Of a stretch of 54,284 nucleotides of DNA, positions 16,627-27,100 are shown piece after piece. The translations under genes were made by a program, and so were the position numbers. Origin of the DNA: Pleomorphochaeta sp. (GTDB lineage: Bacteria; Spirochaetota; Spirochaetia; Sphaerochaetales; Sphaerochaetaceae); contig JAQQAS010000024.1 of assembly GCA_028532815.1 (NCBI GenBank), forward strand, positions 1 to 54,284, written 5' to 3'. The notes beneath the pieces were generated by a model. The model worked only from the letters and a program-made list of their open reading frames with translations. It was not told the DNA's origin and ran no database searches. The first letter of the stretch is position 1. The number at the start of each line of letters is the position of its first letter.

Positions 16627-16673
16627 GACTTTCGCATGTATTGGTTTTTTCATATGTGATGGCAATTATTTTT

Positions 16674-16745
16674 GCCCTTATAGCTCAGTGGTAGAGCACC
16701 ACCTTGGTAAGGTGGGGGTCAGCAGTTCAAATCTGCTTGAGGGCT
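16674..16745 (+). tRNA. tRNA-Thr (anticodon GGT)
   Basis: Acceptor GCCCTTA pairs with TGAGGGC, the D stem is GCTC/GAGC, and the anticodon arm CCACC-TTGGTAA-GGTGG gives GGT. The T arm GCAGTTCAAATCTGC is intact. CCA is not encoded. It lies just upstream of rpmG, in the usual tRNA-secE context. Confidence 0.93.
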
Positions 16746-16801
16746 ATAAGAAAAAAACCTTAAAGCATTAATAAAATGCAACTTGCTAAGGAGTAAGGAA
16801 T

Positions 16802-16981
16802 ATGGCAAACAGTAAGAAAAAGGGACCTGTTGAGAAGATAGCTTTAAAGTGTACTTCTTGTAATAATAAGAATTATACAACACAAAAGAATCGCCGTAAC
16901 ACACCAGGCAAATTAGAGCTAAATAAATATTGTCCATTTGAACGCAAGCACACTTTGCACAAAGAAGCAAAAATTAAATAG
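16802..16981 (+). CDS. rpmG: Ribosomal protein L33
   Basis: 59-residue zinc-ribbon form of L33, a small 50S protein. CTSC (17-20) and the later CPFERKH supply the metal-binding Cys pairs seen in the zinc-containing type. SD AAGGAA lies 5 bases before the ATG. It sits between two tRNA genes in one transcription unit with secE and nusG, an arrangement shared by many bacteria. Confidence 0.92.
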   Translation: MANSKKKGPVEKIALKCTSCNNKNYTTQKNRRNTPGKLELNKYCPFERKHTLHKEAKIK

Positions 16982-17000
16982 TCTAATTCCTAAAGTTAAT

Positions 17001-17097
17001 CGAGAAGCGAACAGGTCAGTAGCTCCAATGGCTAGAGCACTGGTCTCCAAAACCGGGTGTTGTAGGTTCGAATCCTACCTGACCTGTTGGCTTCTCG
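17001..17097 (+). promoter_or_regulatory. Processing stem enclosing tRNA-Trp
   Basis: CGAGAAGC (17001-17008) is perfectly complementary to GCTTCTCG (17090-17097). The arms lie 4 and 3 bases outside the mature tRNA ends, so the precursor can form a closed stem around the tRNA. Confidence 0.6.
17013..17086 (+). tRNA. tRNA-Trp (anticodon CCA)
   Basis: Acceptor AGGTCAG pairs with CTGACCT, with discriminator G at 17086. The anticodon arm CTGGT-CTCCAAA-ACCGG gives CCA. The T arm GTAGGTTCGAATCCTAC is intact and 3' CCA is not encoded. Confidence 0.95.
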
Positions 17098-17268
17098 TAT
17101 TGATTTTTATGGTGAATAGCGTTAAAATCTCAGTAAAGTCATTTTGCTGGGATTTAAGCATAATTATAAGATGTGTTTATTCTAAGTGAAAAAGGTGCTC
17201 TAGATGTGCCTAAATGATGTTTTCATTTGAGTTTTGGGTAATTTCTCAAGACATTCTAGGGAGAAGAT
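17087..17268. other. Gap between tRNA-Trp and secE
   Basis: 182 bases without a gene. It contains a 9-bp stem, AAATCTCAG (17125-17133) with CTGGGATTT (17147-17155, one G-U), with no T run after it. A secE SD (GGGAGAAG) lies at the end. Confidence 0.4.
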
Positions 17269-17448
17269 ATGGGTAAAATAGTTAAATTTTTTAAAGAATC
17301 TCGTCAAGAACTTGCAAAAGTTGTATGGCCTTCAAGAGAACAAGTTGTTGTTTCAACTCGTGTTGTTTTAGTATCCGTGGTTATTTTTGCAGCTGTATTA
17401 GGTCTTGTTGATTATTTATTACTTCAAGGTCTATATTTATTATTCTAA
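17269..17448 (+). CDS. secE: Preprotein translocase subunit SecE
   Basis: 59-residue single-span form of SecE, which clamps SecY in the translocon. The amphipathic segment FFKESRQELAKVVWPSREQVV is the conserved SecE signature, followed by one membrane helix (VVLVSVVIFAAVLGLVDYLL). SD GGGAGAAG precedes the ATG. nusG starts 13 bases after the stop. Confidence 0.93.
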   Translation: MGKIVKFFKESRQELAKVVWPSREQVVVSTRVVLVSVVIFAAVLGLVDYLLLQGLYLLF

Positions 17449-17461
17449 AGTAGGACGGGTT

Positions 17462-18025
17462 ATGGCTAAAGGTTGGTACGTTGTAAATACTTACACCGGG
17501 TATGAACAAAAAATTGAAAGAACAATTAATAAATTAAGAGAAAATAATCTTGATTTTGCAAATGTTTGTTCTGAAGTAAAAGTTCCTTTTGAAACTGTTG
17601 TTGAAATTAAAAATGACAAAGAAAAAGAAGTAAAGAAAAAAATCTTACCAGGTTATATTCTTGTTGAACTTGATCTACCAGAAAATTCTTGGGCAAAATG
17701 GTGTGGTGAAATTAAAAGAATTCAAGGTGTTACAGGCTTTTTGACTTCGTCAGAAAGAGCTAAACCTAAACCATTACATGCTGAAGAAGTAAAGAGAATC
17801 TTCAGAAAAACTGGTGAATTACCTGCAGACAAGGTCTTTAAACCTCGTCAAAACTTCTCAGTTGGAGAAACAGTTAGGATTATTGATGGTCCGTTTGACA
17901 CATTCTCTGGCGAAATTGAAAAAGTTAATCTTGAAAAGAACAAAATTACCGTTAGTGTCGGTATTTTTGGTAGATCTACACCTGTAGAATTAACTTTTGA
18001 ACAAGTAGAAAAATTTGTAAAATAA
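17462..18025 (+). CDS. nusG: Transcription termination/antitermination factor NusG
   Basis: 187 residues. It binds RNA polymerase and links it to Rho or the ribosome. The NGN domain begins KGWYVVNTYTGYEQKIERTI and has VEIKNDKEKEVKKKILPGYILVE; the KOW domain has GETVRIIDGPFDTFSGEIEKVNLEKNKITVSVGIFGRSTPVEL. The start is the ATG after GTAGGACGG; an in-frame ATG at 17405 lies inside secE and is rejected. No strong terminator follows, but a gap of about 200 bases with the L1 site separates it from rplK. Confidence 0.95.
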   Translation: MAKGWYVVNTYTGYEQKIERTINKLRENNLDFANVCSEVKVPFETVVEIKNDKEKEVKKKILPGYILVELDLPENSWAKWCGEIKRIQGVTGFLTSSERAKPKPLHAEEVKRIFRKTGELPADKVFKPRQNFSVGETVRIIDGPFDTFSGEIEKVNLEKNKITVSVGIFGRSTPVELTFEQVEKFVK

Positions 18026-18138
18026 TTTTATTTTACAAGTTTTTTATAAACTAATTAATTTAGTTTATGAAATATCGTTTTTTTATAAAATGAATTGTTT
18101 CGTTTACACTCCTCTTCAATTAGTAAAATAGTTGGAAA

Positions 18139-18173
18139 GGTGGGAGCCTGATCGTATGACAGGCGTTATAACC
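18139..18173 (+). promoter_or_regulatory. L1-binding mRNA motif in the rplK-rplA leader
   Basis: GGT (18139-18141) pairs with ACC (18171-18173) and GCCTG (18146-18150) with CAGGC (18160-18164). They flank an asymmetric loop of GGGA against GTTATA. The strand GGTGGGAGCCTG closely matches the L1-stalk helix of 23S rRNA (GGUGGGAG...), which binds protein L1. In other bacteria L1 represses its own operon through such a mimic. Confidence 0.7.
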
Positions 18174-18175
18174 AG

Positions 18176-18220
18176 CGTAGGAGCTCGATTATCGGTCAGC
18201 TCAGACCAAGCTCAGCTACG
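18176..18220 (+). promoter_or_regulatory. Stem-loop immediately before the rplK SD
   Basis: CGTAGGAGCT (18176-18185) pairs with AGCTC and CTACG (18209-18213, 18216-18220) with an AG bulge, enclosing GGTC/GACC (18194-18197, 18204-18207). It ends directly before TAAGGAG. Confidence 0.55.
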
Positions 18221-18234
18221 TAAGGAGAAAAACT

Positions 18235-18666
18235 ATGGCAAAGAAAAAGGTTACAGCTGTAATTAAGTTACAGTGTCCTGCCCAAAAGGCTACCCCTGCA
18301 CCACCAATTGGTCCAGCGTTAGGTCCTCATGGCGTTAGTGCCCCACAATTTGTTCAGCAGTTCAACGATAAGACAAAGTCTTATGAACCTGGACTTATCC
18401 TTCCTGTTATCATTACAGTTTACTCTGATAGGAGCTTTACATTTATTTTAAAGACTCCACCTGCAGCAGTACTTATTAAAAAGGCTTTAGGTCTTGCTAA
18501 AGGTAGTGGTATTCCTCACACAACAAAAGTTGGGAAAATCACAGATGCTCAGTTAACAGAGATCGCAAATGTTAAGATGCCAGATTTAAATGCAAATGAC
18601 ATCGAAGCTGCGAAGAAAATCGTCGCAGGTACTTGTAGAAGTATGGGCGTAGAGGTGGAGAACTAA
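18235..18666 (+). CDS. rplK: Ribosomal protein L11
   Basis: 143 residues. L11 binds the GTPase-centre rRNA and is needed for RelA activation and stop-codon release. The Pro-rich N-terminal switch ([18 protein letters not shown]) and the C-terminal rRNA-binding [13 protein letters not shown] are typical. SD AAGGAG lies 8 bases upstream, right after a structured leader with an L1 motif. First gene of rplK-rplA-rplJ-rplL. Confidence 0.97.
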   Translation: MAKKKVTAVIKLQCPAQKATPAPPIGPALGPHGVSAPQFVQQFNDKTKSYEPGLILPVIITVYSDRSFTFILKTPPAAVLIKKALGLAKGSGIPHTTKVGKITDAQLTEIANVKMPDLNANDIEAAKKIVAGTCRSMGVEVEN

Positions 18667-18667
18667 T

Positions 18668-19354
18668 ATGAAGCACGGAAAGAAATATCTTGAAGCAGCT
18701 AAGAAAGTAGATAGTGAAAACTTATACACATTTAGTGAAGCTTCACAATTAGTTAAGGAAATTGCATTCGCAAAATTTGATGAAACAGTTGAATTATCTG
18801 TTAAATTATCACTAAAGAAAAGCCAAACAGTTCGTGACACTTGTGTTTTACCTCACCAATTTGGTGAACAAAAACGTGTTCTTGTTTTCTGTAAGGGTGA
18901 TAAAGTTGAAGAAGCTAAAGCAGCTGGTGCAACTTATGTTGGTGATACAGACTTGATCGATAAAATTCGTGGTGGCTGGTTAGATTTTGATGTTGCTGTT
19001 GCAACTCCTGATATGATGAAAGATGTTGGTCGTTTAGGTCCTATTCTTGGTAGAAGAGGATTAATGCCAAACCCTAAGACTCAAACAGTTACTTTTGATA
19101 TCAAGGGTGCTCTTGCTGAATTACAAAAAGGTCGTGTAGAATTCCGTTCTGACAAGACTGGTGTAGTTCACTTAGCCGTTGGTCATGTAAGCATGGATCC
19201 TGAGAAGGTTTGTGAAAACGCACAAACAGCTCTTAAGGAAATCATTCGTAAGAAGCCTGCTGATGCAAAGGGCGATTTCGTTCTTTCTTTAGCATTGTCC
19301 TCCACAATGGGCCCTGGTGTTCATGTGTCGGTCAAAGACTTCATGGCAAACTAG
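18668..19354 (+). CDS. rplA: Ribosomal protein L1
   Basis: 228 residues, forming the mobile L1 stalk of the 50S subunit. The conserved [16 protein letters not shown] and [17 protein letters not shown] segments are present. It begins one base after the rplK stop, with GGTGGAG of the rplK end as SD, so the two are coupled. It is the predicted feedback repressor acting on the 18139-18173 motif. Confidence 0.97.
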   Translation: MKHGKKYLEAAKKVDSENLYTFSEASQLVKEIAFAKFDETVELSVKLSLKKSQTVRDTCVLPHQFGEQKRVLVFCKGDKVEEAKAAGATYVGDTDLIDKIRGGWLDFDVAVATPDMMKDVGRLGPILGRRGLMPNPKTQTVTFDIKGALAELQKGRVEFRSDKTGVVHLAVGHVSMDPEKVCENAQTALKEIIRKKPADAKGDFVLSLALSSTMGPGVHVSVKDFMAN

Positions 19355-19366
19355 GAGGAACTTGCA

Positions 19367-19894
19367 ATGGATTATAAAACACGCATTACTCCAGCTAAAG
19401 AAAATGCTGTAAAAGAGTTAAAAGATGAATTCCAACAATATAGTGGATTCATATTCACTGATTACAGAGGAATGACTGTAGAACAAATTACCGAATTACG
19501 TAAGGAATTGTTGAATAATGATGGCGCATATCGTGTTGTAAAAAACAGATTCGCTAAATTAGCAATGAAAGACTTAGGTATTGAAATTGATGAAAGTGTA
19601 TTTGTAGGTCCTACAGCTATTGCTTTATCAAAAGGTGATAGTGCTAACGAAGTTGCTAAATCTGTTTTCAAAGCAAAAGATAATGGCGCACCAATGGTTG
19701 TTAAATGTGCAAAAATTGATGAGAAATTATTTAGTGCTGAAGAAATCGAAGCATTTAGTAAATTACCTGGTAGACTTGAATTATTATCTTCATTAATGGG
19801 TACTATGAGAGCACCAGTTCAAAAACTTGCAGCAACATTGCTTGCATATGTAGAAAAAAACAGCGACGGCGCTGCCCAAGCTGAAGTTAATTAA
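19367..19894 (+). CDS. rplJ: Ribosomal protein L10
   Basis: 175 residues. It anchors L7/L12 dimers to the ribosome. The N-terminal rRNA-binding part has FTDYRGMTVEQITELRKELL and YRVVKNRFAKLAM; the C-terminal helix carries the L12 sites. SD GGAGG lies 8 bases upstream. Only 12 bases separate it from rplA, so there is no room for a classic L10 leader here. Confidence 0.96.
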   Translation: MDYKTRITPAKENAVKELKDEFQQYSGFIFTDYRGMTVEQITELRKELLNNDGAYRVVKNRFAKLAMKDLGIEIDESVFVGPTAIALSKGDSANEVAKSVFKAKDNGAPMVVKCAKIDEKLFSAEEIEAFSKLPGRLELLSSLMGTMRAPVQKLAATLLAYVEKNSDGAAQAEVN

Positions 19895-19960
19895 CACAAC
19901 ATTAGTCTTCACGCGTAACCTGCTATTGTTGTGAAGAATATAATTTAAGGAGAAGATAAT

Positions 19961-20344
19961 ATGGCTACTAAAGAAGAAATTTTAGAATCAATCGCAAACA
20001 TGAGTGTTCTTGAAGTATCAGAACTAATCTCAATGATGGAAGAAAAATTTGGTGTAACAGCTGCTGCTGCTGTTGCTGCTGGTCCTGCTGCTGGAGCTGA
20101 TGCTGCTGCTGCTGAAGAACCAACAGAATTCAATGTAATCTTAAAAGAAGTTGATGCTAAGAAGAAGATTGCTTGTATTAAAGCTGTTCGTGCAATCACA
20201 GGTCTTGGTCTTAAAGAAGCAAAGACTATGGTTGAAGCTGGTAATCAAACTGTTAAAGAAGCTGTTAGCAAAGAAGATGCTGAAGCTCTTAAAACACAAC
20301 TTGAAGAAGCTGGTGCAACAGTTGAACTTGTTGCTGCTGAATAA
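19961..20344 (+). CDS. rplL: Ribosomal protein L7/L12
   Basis: 127 residues. The N-terminal dimer domain (1-30) is joined by an Ala-rich hinge ([20 protein letters not shown]) to the factor-binding C-terminal domain ([22 protein letters not shown]). SD AAGGAGA precedes the ATG. In the 66-base gap from rplJ, TCTTCAC (19906-19912) can pair with GTGAAGA (19931-19937), while CACAAC just upstream competes for the same GTG. Confidence 0.97.
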   Translation: MATKEEILESIANMSVLEVSELISMMEEKFGVTAAAAVAAGPAAGADAAAAEEPTEFNVILKEVDAKKKIACIKAVRAITGLGLKEAKTMVEAGNQTVKEAVSKEDAEALKTQLEEAGATVELVAAE

Positions 20345-20356
20345 GAACTATCGCCA

Positions 20357-20393
20357 GGCCCGGCTTTCCGGGTCAGGCTTTGTTTTTTTTAGC
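20357..20393 (+). terminator. Attenuator-like terminator between rplL and rpoB
   Basis: GGCCCGG pairs with CCGGGTC (one G-U) around CTTT, followed by AGGCTTTG and eight Ts. Partial termination between rplL and rpoB is known in other bacteria and lowers polymerase output relative to L7/L12. Confidence 0.65.
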
Positions 20394-20416
20394 CTTATTT
20401 TTAAATAAAGGCAATT

Positions 20417-20482
20417 GCCACCTTTCATGGTGGCTAAACGTGTCTTTTCATTCCCCATTTGGGGAGATAGGTGTTAAACACC
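20417..20482 (+). promoter_or_regulatory. Three short hairpins in the rpoB leader
   Basis: GCCACC/GGTGGC (20417-20434), TCCCC/GGGGA (20452-20465) and GGTGT/ACACC (20470-20482) follow one another downstream of the attenuator. No protein or ligand can be named; an RNase III processing site or ribosome-entry control is possible. Confidence 0.4.
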
Positions 20483-20519
20483 GACTAAGTTTATCTTAGA
20501 TCTTTGACGTGGAGGGTAG

Positions 20520-23500
20520 ATGATGGGTGCCTCAGGCAAATCCATAAAACGCACATACATCGGTTCTGAATTTTATGAAGTTTGTGAACTACCAAACCTA
20601 ATTGGTGTCCAGTTGGATTCTTATGAACGTTTTTTACAATTTAATCGCAGTAAGCAAAATGTAGCAGTTAATAATAATGATCCTTCAGGATTGGAAGAAG
20701 TATTCCAAAACACATTCCCTATTGAAAGTCCAAACGGTGAAATGCGTTTGGTTTATAACAACTATGTTATTGACTTTCAAAATCAAAAATTAACTGAATC
20801 ACAATGCAAGAAGAAAGGTCGTACTTATAATGTTCCAATTAAAGCTACTATAAGTTTAGAACTTCCTGATGGTGAAATCAGAGAGAAAGAAATTTTCTTT
20901 GGTGATATCCCCGTGATGACAGACCGTGGTACCTTTATAATTAATGGTGCAGAGCGTGTTGTAGTTTCTCAAATTCACAGATCTCCAGGTGTTATTTTTT
21001 CATACGAGAAAACGGATAAAGAAATTTATTCTTCTAGAATTATTCCATACCGTGGTGCATGGTTAGAATTCGAAATTGATGATAAAAAGAAACTAATATA
21101 TGCAAAGATCGATAGAAAGAAAAGGATATTAGCAACCTTATTCCTTAGAGCTATTGGTATCAATACTCGTGAGGCAATAATTGAAAAATTCTACAAGATT
21201 AAAGAAGTAGAATTAAATAATGATCCAGAAATTATTGATGCTTTAGATTCTAGTTATATTGCAAAAGATATTTGGGTAGACACTGTTGATGAAAGCGGTG
21301 AAAAAACCAAAAAGATTTTCTTAACAGCTGGATCTATGTTAAATCCGCATGAAATTGAAGAATTATTAAAAGTTTACAAAATTACTAAACTTGATATTGT
21401 TGATTTAGAATCAGAAGATTCATTGTCAAACCCAATGATTCTGAACTGTTTAGAAAATGAACAAAACTCTAAATTTACTTTAGATGAAAATGAAGAGCCT
21501 ACTAAGGAAGCCGTTCTATCTACAATCTATAATGTTTTACAACCTGGTGAAATGATTGCTGTAGAAAGAGCTGAAAAAGATCTTCCTAATATGTTCATGT
21601 CTTCTCGTCGTTACGATTTAGGTGCAGTTGGTCGTTATAAATTTAACAAAAAATTTGGCACATTAAGTGATGATGATGAAGAAGAAGATACATCTAATAC
21701 TGTATTAACACCTCAAGATATTGTTAATACTATGGATTATCTAATTAAAGTATATAGTAACCAAGATGAGAAAAAATATCACATAGATGATATTGATAAC
21801 TTAGGTAACAGACGTATTCGTTGTGTTGGTGAGTTGTTACAAAACGCTTTAAAAAGTGCTTTCTCAAGAATGGAACGTATTGCAAAAGATCGTATGAACT
21901 TAGAAAACGATAGTGTTAGACCTCAAGATTTAATTTCAATTAAACCTATTGTAGCTGCTATTAAAGAATTCTTTGGTTCATCTCAGTTATCACAATTTAT
22001 GGACCAAGTTAACCCACTTGCTGAGTTAACACACAAAAGAAGATTAACAGCTTTAGGTCCTGGTGGTTTATCAAGAGATCGTGCTGGTTTCCAAGTTCGT
22101 GACGTTCACTATACTCACTATGGTAGAATGTGTCCTATTGAAACACCTGAAGGTCCAAACATTGGTCTTATTCTATCCCTTGCAAACTATACAAGAATTA
22201 ATAAGTATGGATTCTTAGAAACTCCATATAGAAAAGTTATAGATGGTGTTGCTTCAAAGCAATATAGATATTTAGATGCTAATGATGAAGAAAAATATTT
22301 TATTGCCCAAGCTTCAGCTAAAATTGATGAAAATGGTAACTTCTTAGAAGATGATATTCCTGTTAGAAAAAGTGGAGATTACTCTACTAAATCTGCTAAG
22401 GAAATCAAATATATGGACGTTAGCCCTAAACAGGTTATTTCTGTAGCTTCTTCATTGATTCCATTTCTAGAACACGATGATGCAAACAGAGCTTTGATGG
22501 GTTCAAACATGCAACGTCAAGCTGTTCCTCTACTATTCCCTGAAACACCTCGTGTTGGTACAGGTATGGAAGGAAAGGCAGCATATGACTCTGGTGTATT
22601 AATTAAAGCAAACAGAGCTGGTGTTGTAGATTATGTATCTTCAACTAAGATTATCATTAAACCAGACGAAGTAGAAATTGATGGTATTGTAGATGTATAC
22701 GAAGTACAAAAGTTCTCAAGAACTAACCAAGATACATGTATGAACCAAAAACCATTAGTAGATAAAGGACAACACGTTGAAGCTGGAGAAGTTTTAGCTG
22801 ATGGCCCTGCTACAGATAGAGGACAACTTGCTTTAGGTAGAAATATCTTAGTTGGTTTCGTTCCTTGGAATGGTTATAACTACGAAGATGCTGTATTAAT
22901 CAGTGAAAAAGTTGTTAGAGAAGACATTTTTACATCTATACATATAAAAGAATATACAATTGATGTTAGAGAAACAAAATTAGGCCCTGAAAAGCTTACA
23001 GCTGATATCCCTAACACAAGTGAAAAAATGTTAGAACAATTAGATGAAGATGGTATTGTTAGAATCGGTACCTATGTTACTCCTGGCTCTATTTTAGTTG
23101 GTAAAGTTACACCAAAGAGTGAAGGGGATACTACTCCTGAATTTAAATTATTAAATTCTATCTTTGGTGAAAAAGCTAAAGAAGTTAGAGACTCTTCATT
23201 GAAAGTTCCTCATGGTACAACTGGAACTGTTATTGATGTACAAAGATTAACTAAGGCTAATAATGATGAACTTCCACCTGGTGTTGAAGAATCTGTTAAA
23301 GTACTTGTTGCAACTAAGAGAAAGTTAAGACAAGGGGATAAAATGGCAGGTCGTCACGGTAATAAGGGTGTTGTTTCAAGAATATTACCAGAAGAAGATA
23401 TGCCATTTATGGCTGACGGAACAACTTTAGATGTTTGTCTTAATCCATTAGGGGTTCCTTCTCGTATGAACATTGGTCAGTTAATGGAAACTCAATTAGG

Positions 23501-24086
23501 TTGGGCTGCTGTAGCATTAGATGAATGGTATTCATCTCCTGTATTCCAAAGTGCTTCAATGGATCAAATTGAAGAAAAAATGGTAGAAGCTGGATTACCT
23601 AGAAATAGTAAACAAACATTATATGATGGAAGAACAGGTGTTGAATTTGTTAATCCAGTATTCTGTGGTTATATCTATTATCTAAAATTACACCACTTAG
23701 TTGACGATAAAATGCATGCTCGTGCTACTGGACCTTATTCCTTAGTAACCCAACAACCACTTGGTGGTAAAGCACAATTTGGTGGACAAAGATTGGGAGA
23801 AATGGAAGTTTGGGCATTAGAAGCATATGGTGCAGCAAATACTCTTCAAGAATTGTTAACAATTAAGAGTGATGATATGACAGGCCGTGTTAAAATTTAC
23901 GAAAGCATTGTTAAAGGTGAACCTTCTACTTCTGCAGGTATGCCTGAAGCATTTAATGTTCTTGTACAAGAAATCCGTGGTCTAGCATTAGATATGTCCG
24001 TCTACGACAATAAGGGTAGACAAGTTCCTCTAACCGAAAGGGATGAAGAGCTCATCGCTAAGAAAGAGAAAGCACCTCTAAACTAA
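20520..24086 (+). CDS. rpoB: RNA polymerase beta subunit
   Basis: 1188 residues. Catalytic-core motifs are intact: [58 protein letters not shown] and the C-terminal [25 protein letters not shown]. It lacks the long insertions of the E. coli subunit. In the rifampicin region ([19 protein letters not shown]), the position of E. coli Ser531 is Thr510; Asn518 and Ser522 equivalents are Val and Ala. Two ATGs (20520 and 20523) follow SD GGAGGG; the second has better spacing. Confidence 0.97.
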   Translation: MMGASGKSIKRTYIGSEFYEVCELPNLIGVQLDSYERFLQFNRSKQNVAVNNNDPSGLEEVFQNTFPIESPNGEMRLVYNNYVIDFQNQKLTESQCKKKGRTYNVPIKATISLELPDGEIREKEIFFGDIPVMTDRGTFIINGAERVVVSQIHRSPGVIFSYEKTDKEIYSSRIIPYRGAWLEFEIDDKKKLIYAKIDRKKRILATLFLRAIGINTREAIIEKFYKIKEVELNNDPEIIDALDSSYIAKDIWVDTVDESGEKTKKIFLTAGSMLNPHEIEELLKVYKITKLDIVDLESEDSLSNPMILNCLENEQNSKFTLDENEEPTKEAVLSTIYNVLQPGEMIAVERAEKDLPNMFMSSRRYDLGAVGRYKFNKKFGTLSDDDEEEDTSNTVLTPQDIVNTMDYLIKVYSNQDEKKYHIDDIDNLGNRRIRCVGELLQNALKSAFSRMERIAKDRMNLENDSVRPQDLISIKPIVAAIKEFFGSSQLSQFMDQVNPLAELTHKRRLTALGPGGLSRDRAGFQVRDVHYTHYGRMCPIETPEGPNIGLILSLANYTRINKYGFLETPYRKVIDGVASKQYRYLDANDEEKYFIAQASAKIDENGNFLEDDIPVRKSGDYSTKSAKEIKYMDVSPKQVISVASSLIPFLEHDDANRALMGSNMQRQAVPLLFPETPRVGTGMEGKAAYDSGVLIKANRAGVVDYVSSTKIIIKPDEVEIDGIVDVYEVQKFSRTNQDTCMNQKPLVDKGQHVEAGEVLADGPATDRGQLALGRNILVGFVPWNGYNYEDAVLISEKVVREDIFTSIHIKEYTIDVRETKLGPEKLTADIPNTSEKMLEQLDEDGIVRIGTYVTPGSILVGKVTPKSEGDTTPEFKLLNSIFGEKAKEVRDSSLKVPHGTTGTVIDVQRLTKANNDELPPGVEESVKVLVATKRKLRQGDKMAGRHGNKGVVSRILPEEDMPFMADGTTLDVCLNPLGVPSRMNIGQLMETQLGWAAVALDEWYSSPVFQSASMDQIEEKMVEAGLPRNSKQTLYDGRTGVEFVNPVFCGYIYYLKLHHLVDDKMHARATGPYSLVTQQPLGGKAQFGGQRLGEMEVWALEAYGAANTLQELLTIKSDDMTGRVKIYESIVKGEPSTSAGMPEAFNVLVQEIRGLALDMSVYDNKGRQVPLTERDEELIAKKEKAPLN

Positions 24087-24102
24087 TCAGGAGTATAACG
24101 GA

Positions 24103-27100
24103 ATGAAAGAAATTCAAGATTTCGATAGTGTTAGAATTAAATTAGCCTCACCTGAACAAATTAAAGCTTGGTCTTACGGTGAAGTTAAGAAACCAGAAAC
24201 TATCAATTACCGTACTTTGCGTCCTGAGAGGGATGGTCTATTTTGTGAAAAAATATTTGGTACTACAAAAGAATGGGAATGCTACTGTGGTAAATTCAAA
24301 TCTATCCGTTATAAAGGGGTAGTTTGTGACCGTTGTGGTGTTGAAGTTACAAATGTAAAAGTTCGTCGTGAAAGAATGGGACATATTACATTAGCTTCTC
24401 CAGTTTCACATATTTGGTACTATAGATCAGTTCCTTCTCGTATGAGTTTATTACTTGATATTTCAAGAGCTAATTTACAAAGTGTTTTGTATTACGAAAA
24501 ATATATTGTTATTTCTGCAGGTGAAACAGATCTTAAAGAAAAACAAATTTTAAGTGAAGATGAATACTATGATGCTCTTGAACAATATGGTGAAGTATTC
24601 CGTGCTGGCATGGGAGCTGAAGCTGTTCGCGAAATTCTAACTAATTTAGATTTAGATAAATTAAGTTATGAGCTTCGTGAAGAAATGCGTGCCAAAGAAG
24701 GTAAAATAGATAAACACCTATATAAGAGAATTGAAGTTTGTGAAAGCTTTAAAAATTCAGAAAATAAACCAGAGTGGATGATATTAACAGTTATTCCTGT
24801 TATTCCACCAGATTTACGCCCAATGGTTCAACTAGATGGGGGTCGTTTTGCAACTTCTGATTTAAATGATTTATATAGACGTTTGATTAATAGAAATAAT
24901 CGTTTATCACGCTTAATTCAATTACATGCTCCTGATATTATTATTAGAAATGAAAAGAGAATGTTACAAGAAGCTGTTGATGCGCTATTCGATAACACAA
25001 AGAGAAAACGTGTTGTTCGTGGTGCAAACAACAGACCATTAAAATCTCTTTCAGATATGTTAAAAGGTAAACAAGGTAGATTTAGACAAAACCTACTTGG
25101 TAAACGTGTTGACTATTCAGGTCGTTCCGTTATTGTTGTTGGTCCAGAATTGAGAATTCATCAATGTGGTCTTCCATCAAAAATGGCTCTTGAATTATAT
25201 AAACCTTTCATCATGAAAAAACTTGTTCAAAAAGGTGTTGTTTACAACATTAAGAAAGCTAAGAATTTAGTTGAACAAGAAACAGATGAAGTATGGTCAA
25301 TCCTTGATGATGTAGTAAGTGAGCACCCTGTAATGTTAAACCGTGCTCCGACTCTACACAGATTAGGTATTCAAGCATTTGAACCTGTTTTAGTTGATGG
25401 TAAAGCAATTAAACTTCACCCTCTAGTATGTCATGCATTTAATGCTGACTTTGACGGTGACCAAATGGCTGTACACGTTCCTTTAACTCAAGCAGCTCAG
25501 TTAGAGTGTTGGACACTTATGCTAAGTGCTACAAACTTACTTGACCCTGCAAACGGTAAACCTATTGTATTCCCATCTCAAGACATGGTTCTTGGTGTTA
25601 ACTACTTAACAAGGGAAATGAATGGTGCTAAAGGTGCTGGACACTATTATGATAGTATTAATGAAATTGAATTAGCTATTGATAGTGGTATTTTGTCATA
25701 CAATGCTAAAATTTATTATAGATTAGATGATGGTACAAAGATTGAAACAACTCCAGGTAGAGTTATCTTCAATTCAGTATTACCTGAAGGCATTGAATTC
25801 CAAAACTATTGTTTAGGTGATAAAGAACTTAAAAAATTAATTGGTAATACTATTGCTGAAAAGAAAAACTCTGTAGCTGTTCAATTATTAGATGCTGTTA
25901 AAGATGTTGGATTTAAATTTGCAACTGTCTTTGGTGCAACAATTGGTTTATCAGATATGATAATCCCTGATGCAAAAGCTGAAATAATGAAAGAAGCTTC
26001 AGATAAGCATGCTGAAATTAAAAAACAATATAGTGTTCTTGCAAGTATATCCTCTGAAGAACGTTATAACCGTGTAATTGAGGTTTGGACTGATGCTAAT
26101 GAAAGATTAGCTGACGAACTTATGAGTGACTTAAAACAAAGTCAAAATGGATTTAACCCATTATTCTTAATGGCTGATTCTGGTGCTCGTGGTAGTAAAA
26201 CTCAGATCAGACAATTAGGTGGTATGCGTGGATTGATGGCTAAACCAACCGGTGACGTTATTGAATTTCCAATTAAATCTAACTTTAAAGAAGGTCTTTC
26301 AATTATTGAATTCTTTATTTCAACAAACGGAGCACGTAAAGGTTTATCTGATACAGCTCTTAAAACCGCTGAAGCTGGTTATTTAACACGTCGTCTAGTT
26401 GATATTTCACAAGACGTTGTTGTAAATGAAGAAGATTGTCATACAATTAACGGTATTTGGATTGAAGCACTTAAAGAAGGTGATGATTTAGTTGAAGCAT
26501 TAAGTTCTCGTATTGTAGGACGTTGTCCTGTAGAAGATGTACATCATCCATTTACAGGTGAATTAATTGCAAAAGCTAATGAAGAGATCGATGAAGAAGT
26601 TGCTAAACAAGTTGAAGAAGCTGGAATTGAGAAAGTATTCTTAAGAACTGTATTAACTTGTGAAGCTAAACATGGTGTATGTAGAAAATGTTATGGTAGA
26701 AACCTCGCAACTAACAGATCTGTTGAAATTGGTGAAGCCGTTGGTACTATCGCTGCACAATCTATTGGACAACCTGGTACACAGTTGACTATGAGAACAT
26801 TCCACGTTGGTGGTACTGCATCTACATCATCTGAAGATAATACAATTGCATTTAAGAATCCAATTATCATTACTTCAATTGAAGGGCACTATGTAACAAG
26901 AGAATCTGATGGTATAAAAGTATTCTCAAGAAAAGGTTTCTTACACTATGAAGTTGTTGTTTCTGAAATTGAAGAAGGATCTTATGCTTCTCTACTAATC
27001 AATGAAGGTGATGCAATTGCAAAAGGAACTCCTTTATATACAAAGAAAGACAATCCAGAAGAAATTGTAACAAGTTCTCAAAACGGTATTGTTAAGAATA

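Noticed and set aside
16719-16970. Minus-strand frame opposite rpmG
   Set aside because: It is antisense to a conserved ribosomal protein and overlaps tRNA-Thr.
18040-18085. Terminator after nusG
   Set aside because: ATAAACTA/TAGTTTAT can pair, but the T run begins about nine bases later, so the call is too weak.
18156-18266. 36-codon frame in the rplK leader overlapping the rplK start
   Set aside because: The GGGAG upstream is part of the L1-binding helix and the ATG is in its loop; the L1 motif is the simpler reading.
19945-20199. Ala-rich minus-strand frame within rplL
   Set aside because: It mirrors the GCT repeats of the L7/L12 hinge.
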